The position numbers and the translations under genes were made by a program. Positions 52,447 to 62,900 of a stretch of 64,000 bases of DNA are shown piece after piece. This DNA is from Phosphoribacter sp037045045. Its GTDB lineage: Bacteria > Actinomycetota > Actinomycetes > Actinomycetales > Dermatophilaceae. The notes beneath the pieces are model-generated. The model worked only from the letters and a program-made list of their open reading frames with translations. It made no database searches and was not told the DNA's origin. The first letter of the stretch is position 1. Each line of letters starts with the position of its first letter. The DNA lies in NCBI GenBank assembly GCA_037045045.1, contig JBAOHL010000004.1:186001-250000 (forward strand), read 5' to 3'.

Positions 52447-53568
52447 TCAGCCCGTGCGGCCCCGGCGGCGGACGGCATACCGGATCACCGTCTTGGGGAC
52501 CTTGGCGCCGGGCCGAGTGAGGTACTCCTCCTCGTGCGGCCCGCAGATCTCGTACCCGGACTCCTCGATGAAGCGGTGCAGGCTCGCGATGGTCGGCGGC
52601 TCGGCGGCATACGGCCCGACGTGCAGCACCTGGGCGACCGTCCCGTAGTCCCACCTCTCGACGACCACCGGCGTTGCCGGCACCTTCTGGACGAGCTCGG
52701 TGGTCCCCTCGGGGATCGGCAGCGCCCACGCCGCAGTCCACTGTTCCCGAGGCACGGACTGCCAGTCCTCACCGGCGAACCAGCGCGCCCGCAGCGCCCC
52801 CATCGTCATCGTCACGCCCGTCTTCTTGAGGGCGTACTTCAGGGCGTATGCCGCGCCGTAGAGGGCGGGGAAGACGGTCGTCGCCGCCTCGTCGGGGTCC
52901 CCGACGAAGTGGAACACCGCCATGGTGAGCGCCGGCAGCTCGAGGAGCTGGGGGGTGGTGGCCTTCGGCTTTGCGGGTGCTGTGGTCATGTCGGTCTCCT
53001 CGCTGACGCGGTGGCGGTGGATGCGGTCGAGCAATCCGGTGAGATAGGCGCGTTCGGCGCGGGCCATGGCCTCGGAGAAGTCGAAGACCTCGGCGACGAA
53101 CCACGGGAGGGTCTCGCCGTCGCCGACGCGTTCTTCCGCGCGCGCGCGGGCGTCCGCCATCTCACCGAGCTGCCCGGCCATCTGCTCGGCGCGCTCGGCG
53201 ACCGCGGCCTGAGCGTCGCCGAGGTCGAGTACCGGCAAATTGGCCAGGCCCAGGAGAAAGGGCCGTGTCGTATGGGGGTCGCGCAGGACGTCGAGACAGG
53301 CGGTGGCAAGGGTCGCGCGGCCCTCGGCGGTGGCGGCATACACGGTCCGGGCCGGGCCGCGACCGCGGACGTCATGGCCCCTCCCCGCGGCGACGAGGCC
53401 GGCACGCTCGAGTTTGCCCAGCAGGTAGTAGATCGAGGAGAAGGCGAGGTCGGTCCACGAGCGCATGCCCCGCTCGGTGACGACCTGCTCGATCTCGTAG
53501 CCATGCCGTGGCTGCTCGGCGACGAGGCTGAGGACCGCGATCTGCGCCGCACTGAGGGGGCTCGTCAT
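52447..53568 (-). CDS. PadR-family regulator fused to a GyrI-like ligand-binding domain
   Basis: A 373-residue protein. Residues 1-190 are a PadR repressor: winged helix with HGYEIEQVVTERGMRSW and SSIYYLLGKLERAGLV, then an antiparallel helix region (PFLLGLANLPVLDLGD...AERAYLTGLLDRIHRHR). After a Met and linker (MTTAPAKPKATT) residues 200-373 form a GyrI/SOUL-like domain (FHFVGDPDEAATTVFPALYGAAYALK, MGALRARWF, ALPIPEGTTELVQKV). The two parts are normally separate genes, and an internal ATG at the junction could also give the effector domain alone. It is divergent to the SDR gene at 53615, with a clear operator between. It probably represses itself and the neighbour until a small molecule binds. 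Confidence 0.85.
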   Translation of the reverse strand: MTSPLSAAQIAVLSLVAEQPRHGYEIEQVVTERGMRSWTDLAFSSIYYLLGKLERAGLVAAGRGHDVRGRGPARTVYAATAEGRATLATACLDVLRDPHTTRPFLLGLANLPVLDLGDAQAAVAERAEQMAGQLGEMADARARAEERVGDGETLPWFVAEVFDFSEAMARAERAYLTGLLDRIHRHRVSEETDMTTAPAKPKATTPQLLELPALTMAVFHFVGDPDEAATTVFPALYGAAYALKYALKKTGVTMTMGALRARWFAGEDWQSVPREQWTAAWALPIPEGTTELVQKVPATPVVVERWDYGTVAQVLHVGPYAAEPPTIASLHRFIEESGYEICGPHEEEYLTRPGAKVPKTVIRYAVRRRGRTG

Positions 53569-53570
53569 GT

Positions 53571-53594
53571 CACTACTCTATCACTAGAATAGTG
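53571..53594. promoter_or_regulatory. Inverted repeat operator for the PadR-type regulator
   Basis: CACTACTCTA (53571-53580) and TAGAATAGTG (53585-53594) are complementary at 9 of 10 positions around a 4-base spacer. It sits directly before the regulator start and 20 bases before the SDR start, in the only AT-rich patch of the divergent gap. PadR regulators typically bind such sites with an alternating purine-pyrimidine centre. Confidence 0.7.
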
Positions 53595-53614
53595 GTCGGG
53601 ATATCCTGGGCGTC

Positions 53615-54628
53615 GTGAGTGGAGAAACGGTCCTGGTCACCGGCGGTTCGGGATTTGTCGGGTCGCACTGCCTCGTCGCCGCGCTGCGCGAGGGCTTCCG
53701 GGTCCGCACGACGGTGCGCTCGTTGACGCGAGCGGACGAAGTGCGCGCCATGGTCACGACGGGCGGACAGGACGGCGGCGCTGTCGAGTTCCTCGCCGCC
53801 GACCTCACCTCGGACGACGGCTGGCCCGAGGCGGTCGCCGGCGTCGAGTACGTCCTCCATGTGGCCTCGCCGTTCCCGGTCGGGGTGCCCAAGGATCCCG
53901 ACGAGCTCATCGTCCCCGCCCGCGACGGCGCACTGCGCGTGCTGCGAGCGGCGGCGGCCGCCGGCGTCAAGCGGTTCGTGCAGACCTCGTCCTTCGCGGC
54001 GATCGGATACGGACACGCCCCGCGGGCACTCCCGTTCACCGAGGCGGACTGGACCGACCTGTCCGGCGCCCAGCCGGTGGCTCCCTACCCCACGAGCAAG
54101 ACCCTGGCCGAGCGAGCGGCGTGGGACTTCGTCGCGGAGCACCCCGCCCTCGAACTCGCCACGGTCAACCCGGTCGGCATCTTCGGGCCGGCCCTGGGCA
54201 GCGACACCGGCACCTCGCTCGAGATCGTCAGCCGCCTCCTCGGCGGCCTGCCCGGCGTGCCGGACATGTCGTTCGGCGTCGTCGACGTGCGCGATGTCGC
54301 CAGCCTGCATGTGCTCGCGATGACCCGCCCCGAAGCCGCCGGCGAGCGCTTCCTGGCCATCAGCGGCGACTTCATGACGATGATCGACATGGCGCGCGTC
54401 CTGCGCGCCGGCCTGGGCGATCGCGCCCGCAAGGTGCCGACCCGGGTGCTGCCGAGCATGCTCATCCGCGTGGCCGGTCGCTTCGATCCGGCGATGGCAC
54501 AGATCACCACCGAACTCGGCACGCTCAAGAACGCCTCGGGCAGGAAGGCCGAACGGGTGCTGGGCTGGATCCCGCGCTCGCGCGAAGAGGCGCTGCTCGC
54601 CTCGGCCGAGTGCCTGCTCGCCACCTGA
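53615..54628 (+). CDS. Extended SDR, dihydroflavonol-4-reductase-like NAD(P)-dependent oxidoreductase
   Basis: A 337-residue Rossmann protein. VLVTGGSGFVGSHCLVAAL binds the cofactor, the active site has YPTSKTLAER (Tyr/Lys), and GVEYVLHVASPFP and VDVRDVASLHVLAM are typical of dihydroflavonol reductase-like SDRs. Start is a GTG at 53615. It shares the promoter gap and inverted repeat with the PadR-GyrI regulator, which probably controls it. Likely a reductase of aldehydes or ketones in detoxification; substrate unknown. Confidence 0.87.
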   Translation: MSGETVLVTGGSGFVGSHCLVAALREGFRVRTTVRSLTRADEVRAMVTTGGQDGGAVEFLAADLTSDDGWPEAVAGVEYVLHVASPFPVGVPKDPDELIVPARDGALRVLRAAAAAGVKRFVQTSSFAAIGYGHAPRALPFTEADWTDLSGAQPVAPYPTSKTLAERAAWDFVAEHPALELATVNPVGIFGPALGSDTGTSLEIVSRLLGGLPGVPDMSFGVVDVRDVASLHVLAMTRPEAAGERFLAISGDFMTMIDMARVLRAGLGDRARKVPTRVLPSMLIRVAGRFDPAMAQITTELGTLKNASGRKAERVLGWIPRSREEALLASAECLLAT

Positions 54629-54720
54629 CGCGATTTCGACAGCACGTGGCGACCGAGGCCCAGGACCGCAACGTCCGCGAAACACCCAGGTGCGGTTGAG
54701 CGCCGGCTACCGCGCCTCGC

Positions 54721-55362
54721 TCACCGGCTGAACGTCAGGTGCGTCGTGCCCCCCGGTGCGCTGACCGACTCCACGCGGTAGCCCTGTTCCAGTCCGCGCA
54801 GGTCGTCCCAGAGCCGTATGCCGCGCCCGAGCAGGATCGGGGCGATGGCGACGTGCAGGTCGTCGACCAGGCCAGCGGACAGGAACTCCCGGACCGTCGA
54901 CGCCCCGCCGCCCACCCGCACGTCGCGCCCGTCGGCGGCCTTGGCGGCGGCGGCGAGCGCCTCCTGCGGGGAGGCCGCCACGAAGTGGAACGTCGTCCCG
55001 CCCTTCATGACCATCGGGTCGCGCTGCCGATGGGTCAGGACGTAGACGGGCACCTCGAACGGCGGGGTATCTCCCCACCACCCCGACCACTCGGGATCGT
55101 CGGGGAAGGAGTGGAAGCCGAACATCCCCGCCCCCCTGATCTCGGCACCGATGCCCTCGAAGTAGCGGGCCGCGAATTGCTCGTCGACGTCGGTGGTCCC
55201 TGCCCCGGACGTGTCGCCGAGGACGCGGGCGCGGAAGGTGCGGGTCGCCACGTATGCCGCGGTGAGACGAGACCAATCCTCGCCCATCGGGTTCTGCGGG
55301 GTCTGATCGGTGGTGGTGGCGAATCCGTCGAGAGAGATGTTCAGATCGACTCGAACGCGCAT
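54721..55362 (-). CDS. Dihydrofolate reductase/RibD C-terminal-like protein
   Basis: A 213-residue protein with the fold of bacterial RibD C-terminal/DHFR-like reductases: VRVDLNISLDGFATT at the start, the Gly-rich DVRVGGGASTVREFLSAGLVDDLHVAIAPILLGRGIRLW signature near residues 148-187, and a terminal THLTFSR strand. Such stand-alone proteins reduce unknown substrates with NADPH. The ATG at 55362 was chosen because the domain starts there; the 22-residue upstream extension is Arg-rich. It is unrelated in position to the biosynthetic cluster. Confidence 0.87.
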   Translation of the reverse strand: MRVRVDLNISLDGFATTTDQTPQNPMGEDWSRLTAAYVATRTFRARVLGDTSGAGTTDVDEQFAARYFEGIGAEIRGAGMFGFHSFPDDPEWSGWWGDTPPFEVPVYVLTHRQRDPMVMKGGTTFHFVAASPQEALAAAAKAADGRDVRVGGGASTVREFLSAGLVDDLHVAIAPILLGRGIRLWDDLRGLEQGYRVESVSAPGGTTHLTFSR

Positions 55363-55440
55363 CGTGCGACGACCTCTCCGTGGTGTCTCAAGTGTCCCGG
55401 GGGGCGCCGTGGCTCGGACTCTGCGCACTGGGCCGTGCGG

Positions 55441-56060
55441 CTAGGTGTTGTCCCCACGGAGGTTGGGCACACGGCTGGCTAGTGAGTGGCCCTTGAGCGC
55501 GGTGTGGCCGCGGTGATGACTGTAGGTGTGCAGGAACTCGGGCAGCGCCGCGACGCGCTCGGCCTCGCTGGCGTACGCCTTCAGGTAGGCCCATTCCTGC
55601 TCGAGGGTGCGATTGAACCGTTCGACCTTGCCGTTGGTCTGTGGCCGGTACGGCCGGGTCCGTTTGCACGACCGCACCGAGTGCTTCGGCGAAAACCTGT
55701 GACCGGTAAGCCGATCCATTGTCGGTCAGGACGCGTTTGACGGTGATCCCGCATGCGGTGAAGTAGTCGTTCGCGCGTGTCCAGAACGCGGCTGTGGTCT
55801 CCTTCTTCTCATCCGGCAGGACCTCGCTGTAGGCCAACCGCGAGTGGTCGTCCACGGCGTTGTGCACGCACGCCATACCCGGCCTGGTGGTCTTCTTGAT
55901 CCGGGTGCCCTTCGCGCGGCCATGGACCCGGTGCCCACCGCCGTCGGGGACCCGGCCGAGCTTCTTGACGTCCACGTGCACCAGATCGCCAGGCGCCTCG
56001 TGCTCGTACCTAACCGGCTTGGGCCGGCCACGCAGCCGGACCCCGACCTACACATGAGGT
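55441..56060 (-). pseudogene. Broken IS481-family transposase
   Basis: The frame starting upstream of 55981 carries HVDVKKLGRVPDGGG (first catalytic Asp), DDHSRLAYSEVLPDEKK and LTDNGSAYRS (second Asp). The frame is lost between about 55655 and 55682, after which another frame continues with RPYRPQTNGKVERFNRTLEQEW (catalytic Glu), ending in RGDNT at 55441. The N-terminal helix-turn-helix part is degraded or absent beyond about 56045, where only short pieces (RGRPKPVRYEHEAPG) can be read. The element is therefore dead by frameshift and N-terminal loss. No clear terminal inverted repeats were found. Confidence 0.85.
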
Positions 56061-56203
56061 CATACGCGGACAACCGCTGGCCGCTCGCACTTCGGGCCAG
56101 CCGCCGGATCAGAGCCCAGCCCTCCACAGAGATCACCCATCCAATCTGTCTGGGTGGCCTCGTTTTCGACCGTCGCTATGGCCCCGTCTTCAAGCGTCGT
56201 CGA

Positions 56204-56668
56204 CACACAGTCACGACCTCCGGTTCGGAGCTCGTCATCACGCGGACCTTCAACGCCCCCGCAGACCCCGTCTTCGAGGTCATGACCAAGCCGGAGCACA
56301 TCCGCAAGTGGTGGGGCGCCGGCCATGGGTCAGTGACCACGTGCGACGTCGACCTGCAAGGAGGGGAAGCTTGGCACTTCGCCCTGCGCACCGACAGCTT
56401 CGACGAGGTGTCCTTCTCCGGCCACTACCGCCAGATCGACCGACCGGACCACCTCGTCCACACCGAGCGTTTCGACAACATCGCCAGTCCCTATTCGGTC
56501 ATCGACACCACCTACACCGAGACGGGTGGCTCAACCGAACTGCGGGCGGTCATCACCTACGACTCGCCGCAGACTGTGCAGGCGGTCATCGGTTCGGGCA
56601 TGGAGTCTGGCCTGCAGAGCGGCTACGACGCCATCAACGAGATTCTCGTCCAGCTCGTGGCAGCGTAA
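56204..56668 (+). pseudogene. SRPBCC/AHSA1 domain protein with missing or displaced start
   Basis: The conserved part is ELVITRTFNAPADPVFEVMTKPEHIRKWWG near the start, VDLQGGEAWHFALRT in the middle and the C-terminal helix SGYDAINEILVQL. This is a full Aha1-type START domain of about 150 residues. In frame upstream there is no ATG, GTG or TTG close to the domain; the nearest is an ATG at 56054 inside the transposase remnant. The natural 5' end was probably removed or replaced when the IS481 element inserted. It may be silent, or expressed as a fusion starting within the IS remnant. The listed start marks where homology begins, not a start codon. Confidence 0.65.
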
Positions 56669-56688
56669 GGCTAACGCCGCAGTCCTGA

Positions 56689-56734
56689 GGTCGGGAGGCC
56701 GGTTCTCGACGTGGACCGGACCGGTCTCCCGACC
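56689..56734 (+). terminator. Perfect-looking hairpin after the SRPBCC gene
   Basis: GGTCGGGAGGCCGGT (56689-56703) pairs with ACCGGTCTCCCGACC (56720-56734) at 14 of 15 positions. A second, outer pair, CAGTCCTG (56680-56687) and CAGGACTG (56760-56767), encloses it. It begins about 20 bases after the stop codon and lies between convergent genes, so it may act in both directions. The rest of 56735-56939 shows no gene. Confidence 0.65.
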
Positions 56735-56939
56735 GCATCTGCCCGAACGGCCGACGGCGCAGGACTGAGTTGGCCCCACCATGAGGTCACTCTCAAACTT
56801 CTCGACTGGGCCGCTCTCATTCGTCACCCCAGGCGGGCGCACTCTCAGAATCTCTCGCGCCCGACATAGATGTTGTTGTCGGTCGCGTTGACAACTGAGA
56901 ATCCTACGAGGAAACGCCGCCGACTGCGCCCATGGTGCC

Positions 56940-59900
56940 TCACTCCGGGTTCATCCGGCGACGCCGCGAGAACAACACCAGTGCCCCGCCGATGGCCATC
57001 GCGACCACGGCCAGGAAAATCAACGCCCCGGCCTCGAAGCCCGTCTTGGGCAAATCGGCCAGCGCCGAAGTCACCGATGATCTGTTGTTGGCTGCATCGG
57101 GATCGACGAAACCTCCCGTGACGGCCGCAGTGTTGGTCACCTGAACCGTCGAACTCACGGAGGCTGCGGTCACCCGGATCGAGATCGTGGCCGTCGCGCC
57201 CGCCGGGAAGTCGCCACGGTTGGTGCACACGACATTCTGACCCGTGACGGCACAGGAGAACTCTGCCGAGGTCACCTCGCCGACGCTCAGCTGGGCAGGC
57301 ACCTGGTCTAGGACGACGACTTTACCCACCGGGACGCCGGACGGCCCGTGGTTGACGACCGCGAGGACGTATTCGGCCTTGCTGCCCGACACCAACGCGC
57401 CCACCAGAGACTTCGCAACGGACAGGTCCGCAGCCGATACGACCACGGGATCAACCGACGTGTTGTTCGCCTGGTTCGGGTCGGGGGTTGACGAGGAGAC
57501 CGTCACGGTGTTCGTCACCCCCGGCGCGGCAGCCACGCCGGTCGTCACCGTCAGGTCGACGTATGCCTCGGCCCACGACGCGAGATCGCCATCCAGGACA
57601 CAGGTGACGTTCTGGCCCTGCGGCGTGCAGTTCCAGCCCTCGCCGAGAGCGGACACCAGCGTCATCCCGGCGGGCAGAGTGTCGACGAACTGGACGTCGT
57701 GGCCGGTGCCCGGCCCGAGGTTGGTCACGGTGATGCGGAAGATCACCTGGTCACCGGCACCGATCTCGCCAGCCGGGTGGGACTTGACGACCATGAGGTC
57801 GGCGATCTCCCGCTCGCCGAAATCGACGTCGGTGCGGTGCTGGCCGACCTCGAGGGTCACCGTGGCGCTGCGGGGCGGGCCACCATCGAGGTCATAGGTC
57901 GGCACATAGCCCACCGGTATCGTCGCTGGGTCGAGATCGACCCGGAACTCGCCCGGGGGCAGGTTGGAGATGACGTAGGAGCCGTCCGCACCCGTGGTGA
58001 CCGGCGGAAGGACGATGTCGTCAGGAGTGCCGAACACGCCGTCGGGGCCGGCCCACGTGGCCGTGACGGTGACACCGGGGATGCCCTCCTCGCCGGGCTG
58101 GACTTGGCCATCGCCGTTGCGGTCGTGCCAGACCAGGTCGCCGATGGACCCGGCCCCCGTATAGGAGAAGTCCTGATCGGCGTTCACCGGCGCCTCGGCG
58201 GTGAGGGTCACCGCGGAGAGATTGGGCGTCGCCAGCCCGTCGGCGTCGTAGGTCGGGGTCAAGGTGACCGGCGGGCTCGCCGCGACCGTATAGGCACCCA
58301 GGGGCAGCCCCGTGACCGTGTAGGTACCGGTGGCGTCCGTCGTCGTCGTGAAGACGATGTCGTCACCACCGCCGGGCGCCCCGTCGGGGCCGAGGTACGT
58401 GACCGTGATCGCCACGCCTGCCAGCGGCCGGTCGGTGCCCGGGTCGAAGGTGGCGTCGCCCGTGGCAGCAGTGTCCAGCCACACCTGGTCTCCGATGCTC
58501 CCGGGGCCGGTGTAGCCGAAGTCGACGTCTCGGCGAGCCTGCGCAGTCGCCAGGGTGACGGCCGTGGTGTTCGGAGTGCCGATGCCGTCGAGGTCGGCTG
58601 TCGGCGCCACGCCGCCCGGCAGCGTCGACGGGTCCACGGCGACCGTGTATGCCCCGGCAGGGAGCTTGTCGACGAGGTAGGCCCCGTCCGCTCCGGTTGT
58701 CGTCGTGAACACGATGTCATCTCCACCGCCGGGGACCCCGTCGGCCCCCAGGTAGGTGACGGTGACGGTGACACCAGGAATGCCGTGCTCCGACGGGTCC
58801 TGCACGCCGTCACCGTTCTGGTCCAACCAGACCCGGTCGCCGATCGAGGCCGTCCCTGTGTAGGAGAAGTCCTGGTCCCGGACGGTTGGGGCTGCGGTCG
58901 TGAGAGTGACGGTCGACGTGTTCGGTGTGCCGGTGCCGTCCGCGTCGTAGGTCGGCACGACGCCCGCCGGGAACGCGGGTGACGAGGTGTCGACGGTGAC
59001 GGCATACGGACCGAAGGGAAGGTCGGCGACGAGGTAGGCGCCCGTGGCGTCCGTCGTGGTCGGGAAGGCGACATCGTCGGGCGTGCCGAGCACGCCGTCG
59101 GCTCCCGCCCACGTGATCGTGACGTGGATGCCGGGCAGGCCCGGCTCGCCGGGATCCTGGGTGGGCGTTCCGGAGCCGTCCCGATCGAACCACACGAGGT
59201 CTCCGATCGAGCCGGTGCCGACGTAGCCGAAGTCCACGTCGGAACGCCCGGCAGGCCCGGCAGCCAAGGGAATGGTGACCGTCGCCGCGTCCGGCGTGCC
59301 CAGGCCGTCGATGTCGAACGTCTCGGTCATCCCGCCGGGCAGGGTCGCGTGATCGACGGTGACGAGATAGGCCCGCTCGACGGCCAGTCCGGTGAACTGG
59401 TACGAGCCGCTGGAGTCGGTGACCGTGCGTTGCGTGGGACCGTCGTCGGCCGTGCCGAATACGCCGTCCGGACCGGGATCGGCCAACGTGACCGTGACCC
59501 CGGCAATCCCGGGCTCCGTGGGATCCTGCACCCCGTCTTTGTCGATGTCGAACCACACCCGGTCGCCCAGCCGCGTCGGCTCGGTGACGATGCGCACGCG
59601 TGACTCGTCGTCCTCGGCAGGTGGGCCCTGCTGGTTGCCCGGTGTCGAGTCAGGATCCCATTGATCGCTGGATTGCACCTGGCTGTCGTTGACGACCTCG
59701 CCGGTGGCGTTGATCTGGACCGAGAGGACGAGAGTCTGCGGTGATCCGACGGCCAGCGACCCGACAGCCCAAACACCGGTGGCCGGGTCGTAGTTGCCGA
59801 CGGAGGAGGAGACGACCGAGCGGAAGATGAGCGAAGCGGGCAGCTTTTCCAGGACACTCACGCCGGTGGCCGGATCGGGACCGGTATCCGTCACCGTGAC

Positions 59901-62900
59901 CGTGTACTGGATCGTCTGCCCGAACGAGTATGGCCCAGCAGTGGTGACGGCCTTTTGCAACTCGAGATCGGCCCGGCGGATCAACGCCTGAGCTTGGGCG
60001 GAGGCGGCATACGGACCATCGGCGTTGCCGGGCGCGCCACTCCCGTCGGCACCGGCGATCGAGGCGGTGTTGACGTGGGGGAACGCCCCTGTGGTCGCGA
60101 CTGTGGCCAACTCGTCGGTGGGGACCGCCTGGAAGTGGATCGTGAAGGTGCCCTGCGGATCGAGCGTGGCGACGTCGGTCCAGGTCAGCGTCGGGCCGTG
60201 GCCGTCGGCGGGCGGTGCCACCAGGGGGTCACCGAGGATGAGCGGGTTGGGGGTCACACCGGCGGCGGAGGTCACGGTCGTCGAACCGGGTTCGTATCTC
60301 CAGCCAGCGGGCAGGACGTCGGTGACATCGGCACCGAAGAGGGTGGCGAAGTCCGAGGCGTTGCCGACGGTGATCGACCACGTGAACGGCTGGCCGATCC
60401 GGGCGTCGGTGGCGTCTGAGACGGCCGACTTGGAGATCGTCGGCTTCGGGTAGCGCAGGGTGACGGTGTCGGTATCCGAGGGGCCAACGTAGGTGCGGTA
60501 TTCCCGATCGGGGTAGGCCGCCCGGTCCTCGGCGGAGATCCCGGAAAACGACGGGACGGTCATCGTGTTGAGGACCTGGTTGCCGTCGTGGTTGAGGTCG
60601 GACGTGGTCAGCTCCACCGTGTACGTGATGGTGAACGAGGCTCCGGGGGCCAGCGGTCCCGGGTAGCGGAAGGACAACCCTGTCCCGTCGGTGATGGAGC
60701 CGTCGGTGACGACGGCACCGGCCGGGTCGGTGATCGTCAACGACGCGATCTGGCTCGGCGCGGGCAGGTCGGCCGAGTCCGTGACGACGACGTCGTATGC
60801 CGGCCAGTCACCCGTGTTGGTGACGCTCAGGTGGTACATCATCGTCGTCGGAGCAGCGTCGGGAGCAATCTGGCAGGCGTCGACGTCGGTGGCTCCGGTG
60901 CTCGCCGCGTGGTTCTGGTCGCAGGGCGCGTTGGTCGGCGCACTGTAGGTGACATCCTTGTCCACGACGACCTTCGGCTCGTGCAGCGTCACGGTCGCCG
61001 TGGCGTCGGCCGAGTCCAAGGCGAAGGCCGCCGGGTCCGGATTGGGCAGGGTATTGGCGTCGTAGCGGCTCGTGGGATTCCAGCGCAGGTCGGCGGTGTT
61101 CACCAGGGTGGAGCCGGCGACCAGCGCGGCCCCGTTCGCCACCGTCGAACGATAGGTCAGGGCAATGGTCCACGGCTGACCCGGGGGGCTGGCCGGCAGA
61201 TCGTCGAGGAAGAACCCGAGGACACCGCCGGTTGCGGGACTAGGCCCCCCGCTGGGGAGCACCGGCACCGTCGAGGGTGAGGGGCAGGTGAATCCCCCCG
61301 GGGCTCCCGTGCAGGCGACTGCGGTGAGAGCCTCGAAGTCCAGGCCGGGCGGGAGCACGTCGAGCACGGTCGCATCCGGGGCCGCGAGGCCACCCGGTAC
61401 CGTCACGATGACGGTGTAGGTCAACGTGCTGCCCACCGTGGCGTCAGCCGGGTCGACGGACTTGGCCACCGTCGGGAGGATGGTGTGCAACTGGTCGGCC
61501 GCGCTGGCCTCATAGGTCGTGCGCTCGTCCGGGTTCGCGCCGGGGTAGGACGTGGCCGTGGTCCGGGCGGTGTTGACGAACGTCTGACCCGCCGTCGTCG
61601 GGGCGTCGACCGTCACCGAATACGTCAGGGCCACCGGGGCCCCCTGGTCGAGGCTGAACGACGACGGGAAGGTCCACGTGATGAGGGTTCCGGTGCACCC
61701 GCCGACGTTGGTCGCCGTGCTGACGGCGACCCCGGCCGGGGTCGCCGGTGGCGGGACCGGCGTGACGACGGTGAGGTGTTCGGGAACACAGTCCGTCGTC
61801 ACGACATCGTGTGCCGCCGAGCCCGTGTTGGTGGCGGTCAGCGTGTAGGTCACCTGCTGTCCGGGCACGACGAGGGAGTCGGCGTCGTCGTCGTCCTTGG
61901 TCATGGACAAGTTCGGCTCGACGATCTGGAGGGTGGTCGAGTTCCCGGGGTTGCGGATCTGGGTCGGTTCGACTCCGGTCTCGGCGGCCTTCGTCTTGTA
62001 CGTGAACGCAGCGGAGTTGACCTTGGTCATGCCGGACGCGTTGGCGGCCGTGTCGGTGACGATGGCCCGGAATCGCACCTCGATGGTGTCGGGTGTCTTG
62101 TCGACGGCATAGGGAGTGGGCAAGGTGACGGTGAGAGTGGACGCGTCGAAGGTCCAGCTCGAGGGCAGTACGGCGCCATCGAGGAAGGCACTCGGGACCA
62201 CACCGTTGGGCCCGCTGGTGAGCAGGGATAGGCCTGCGGGCAGCGTGTCGGTGGCCGTGGCCTCGTAGACGGTGGACGACGCAGGCAGGGTCATCCGCAC
62301 GACGTAGTCGACATATTCGCCGACGGTGGCCTGGTCGATCGTCGCCGAGAGTTCCGGGTTGCGGGAGTTGCCCGACTCGGCCAGCTCGCTGCGCTGCAAC
62401 TTGTCGACGACAACCGGTGCGAGCTGGACGGTCTCCTGGTCGCGGGCCGGCTCAACGATGTTGGGGGTGAGTGCGGGGTCGATGTTGTTCGGCGGGATGT
62501 ACACGGTCGGGGTGCCCCCCGTGTTCACCGGGCCGGCATACGTGCGGACCCCGGCATCATTGACCAGGTCCTCGGATGGGGCCAGGTCCGGGGGGAGGGT
62601 CAGGACATAGCTCAGCCTTTGAGTCTGTTGGGGAAGCAGCGGACCCGGGACAGTCCAGTCGACCCGCGAGCGAGCTCCGGGGGTGTCCGGCGAGGGGTCT
62701 GAGCACACACCGACCGCCCCTCCCGGCGGCGCGCTGATCGCCGACACCGCCGAGCAGCGCACCTCGAAGGGCAGCAGGTCGCGCACGGTGATGTCGACGG
62801 CCCCGCCAAATCCCTGCGGATCGGGCAGCGGCGCGTGGTTGGTGACCGCGAGGGAATAGGTGATGGGCGTGGCCGGGGCGACGACGGCGGCGGACGGACT

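Noticed and set aside
56870..56895. GTTGTC...GACAAC inverted repeat downstream of the surface protein gene
   Set aside because: The arms are only six bases and no U-tract follows; too weak to call a terminator.
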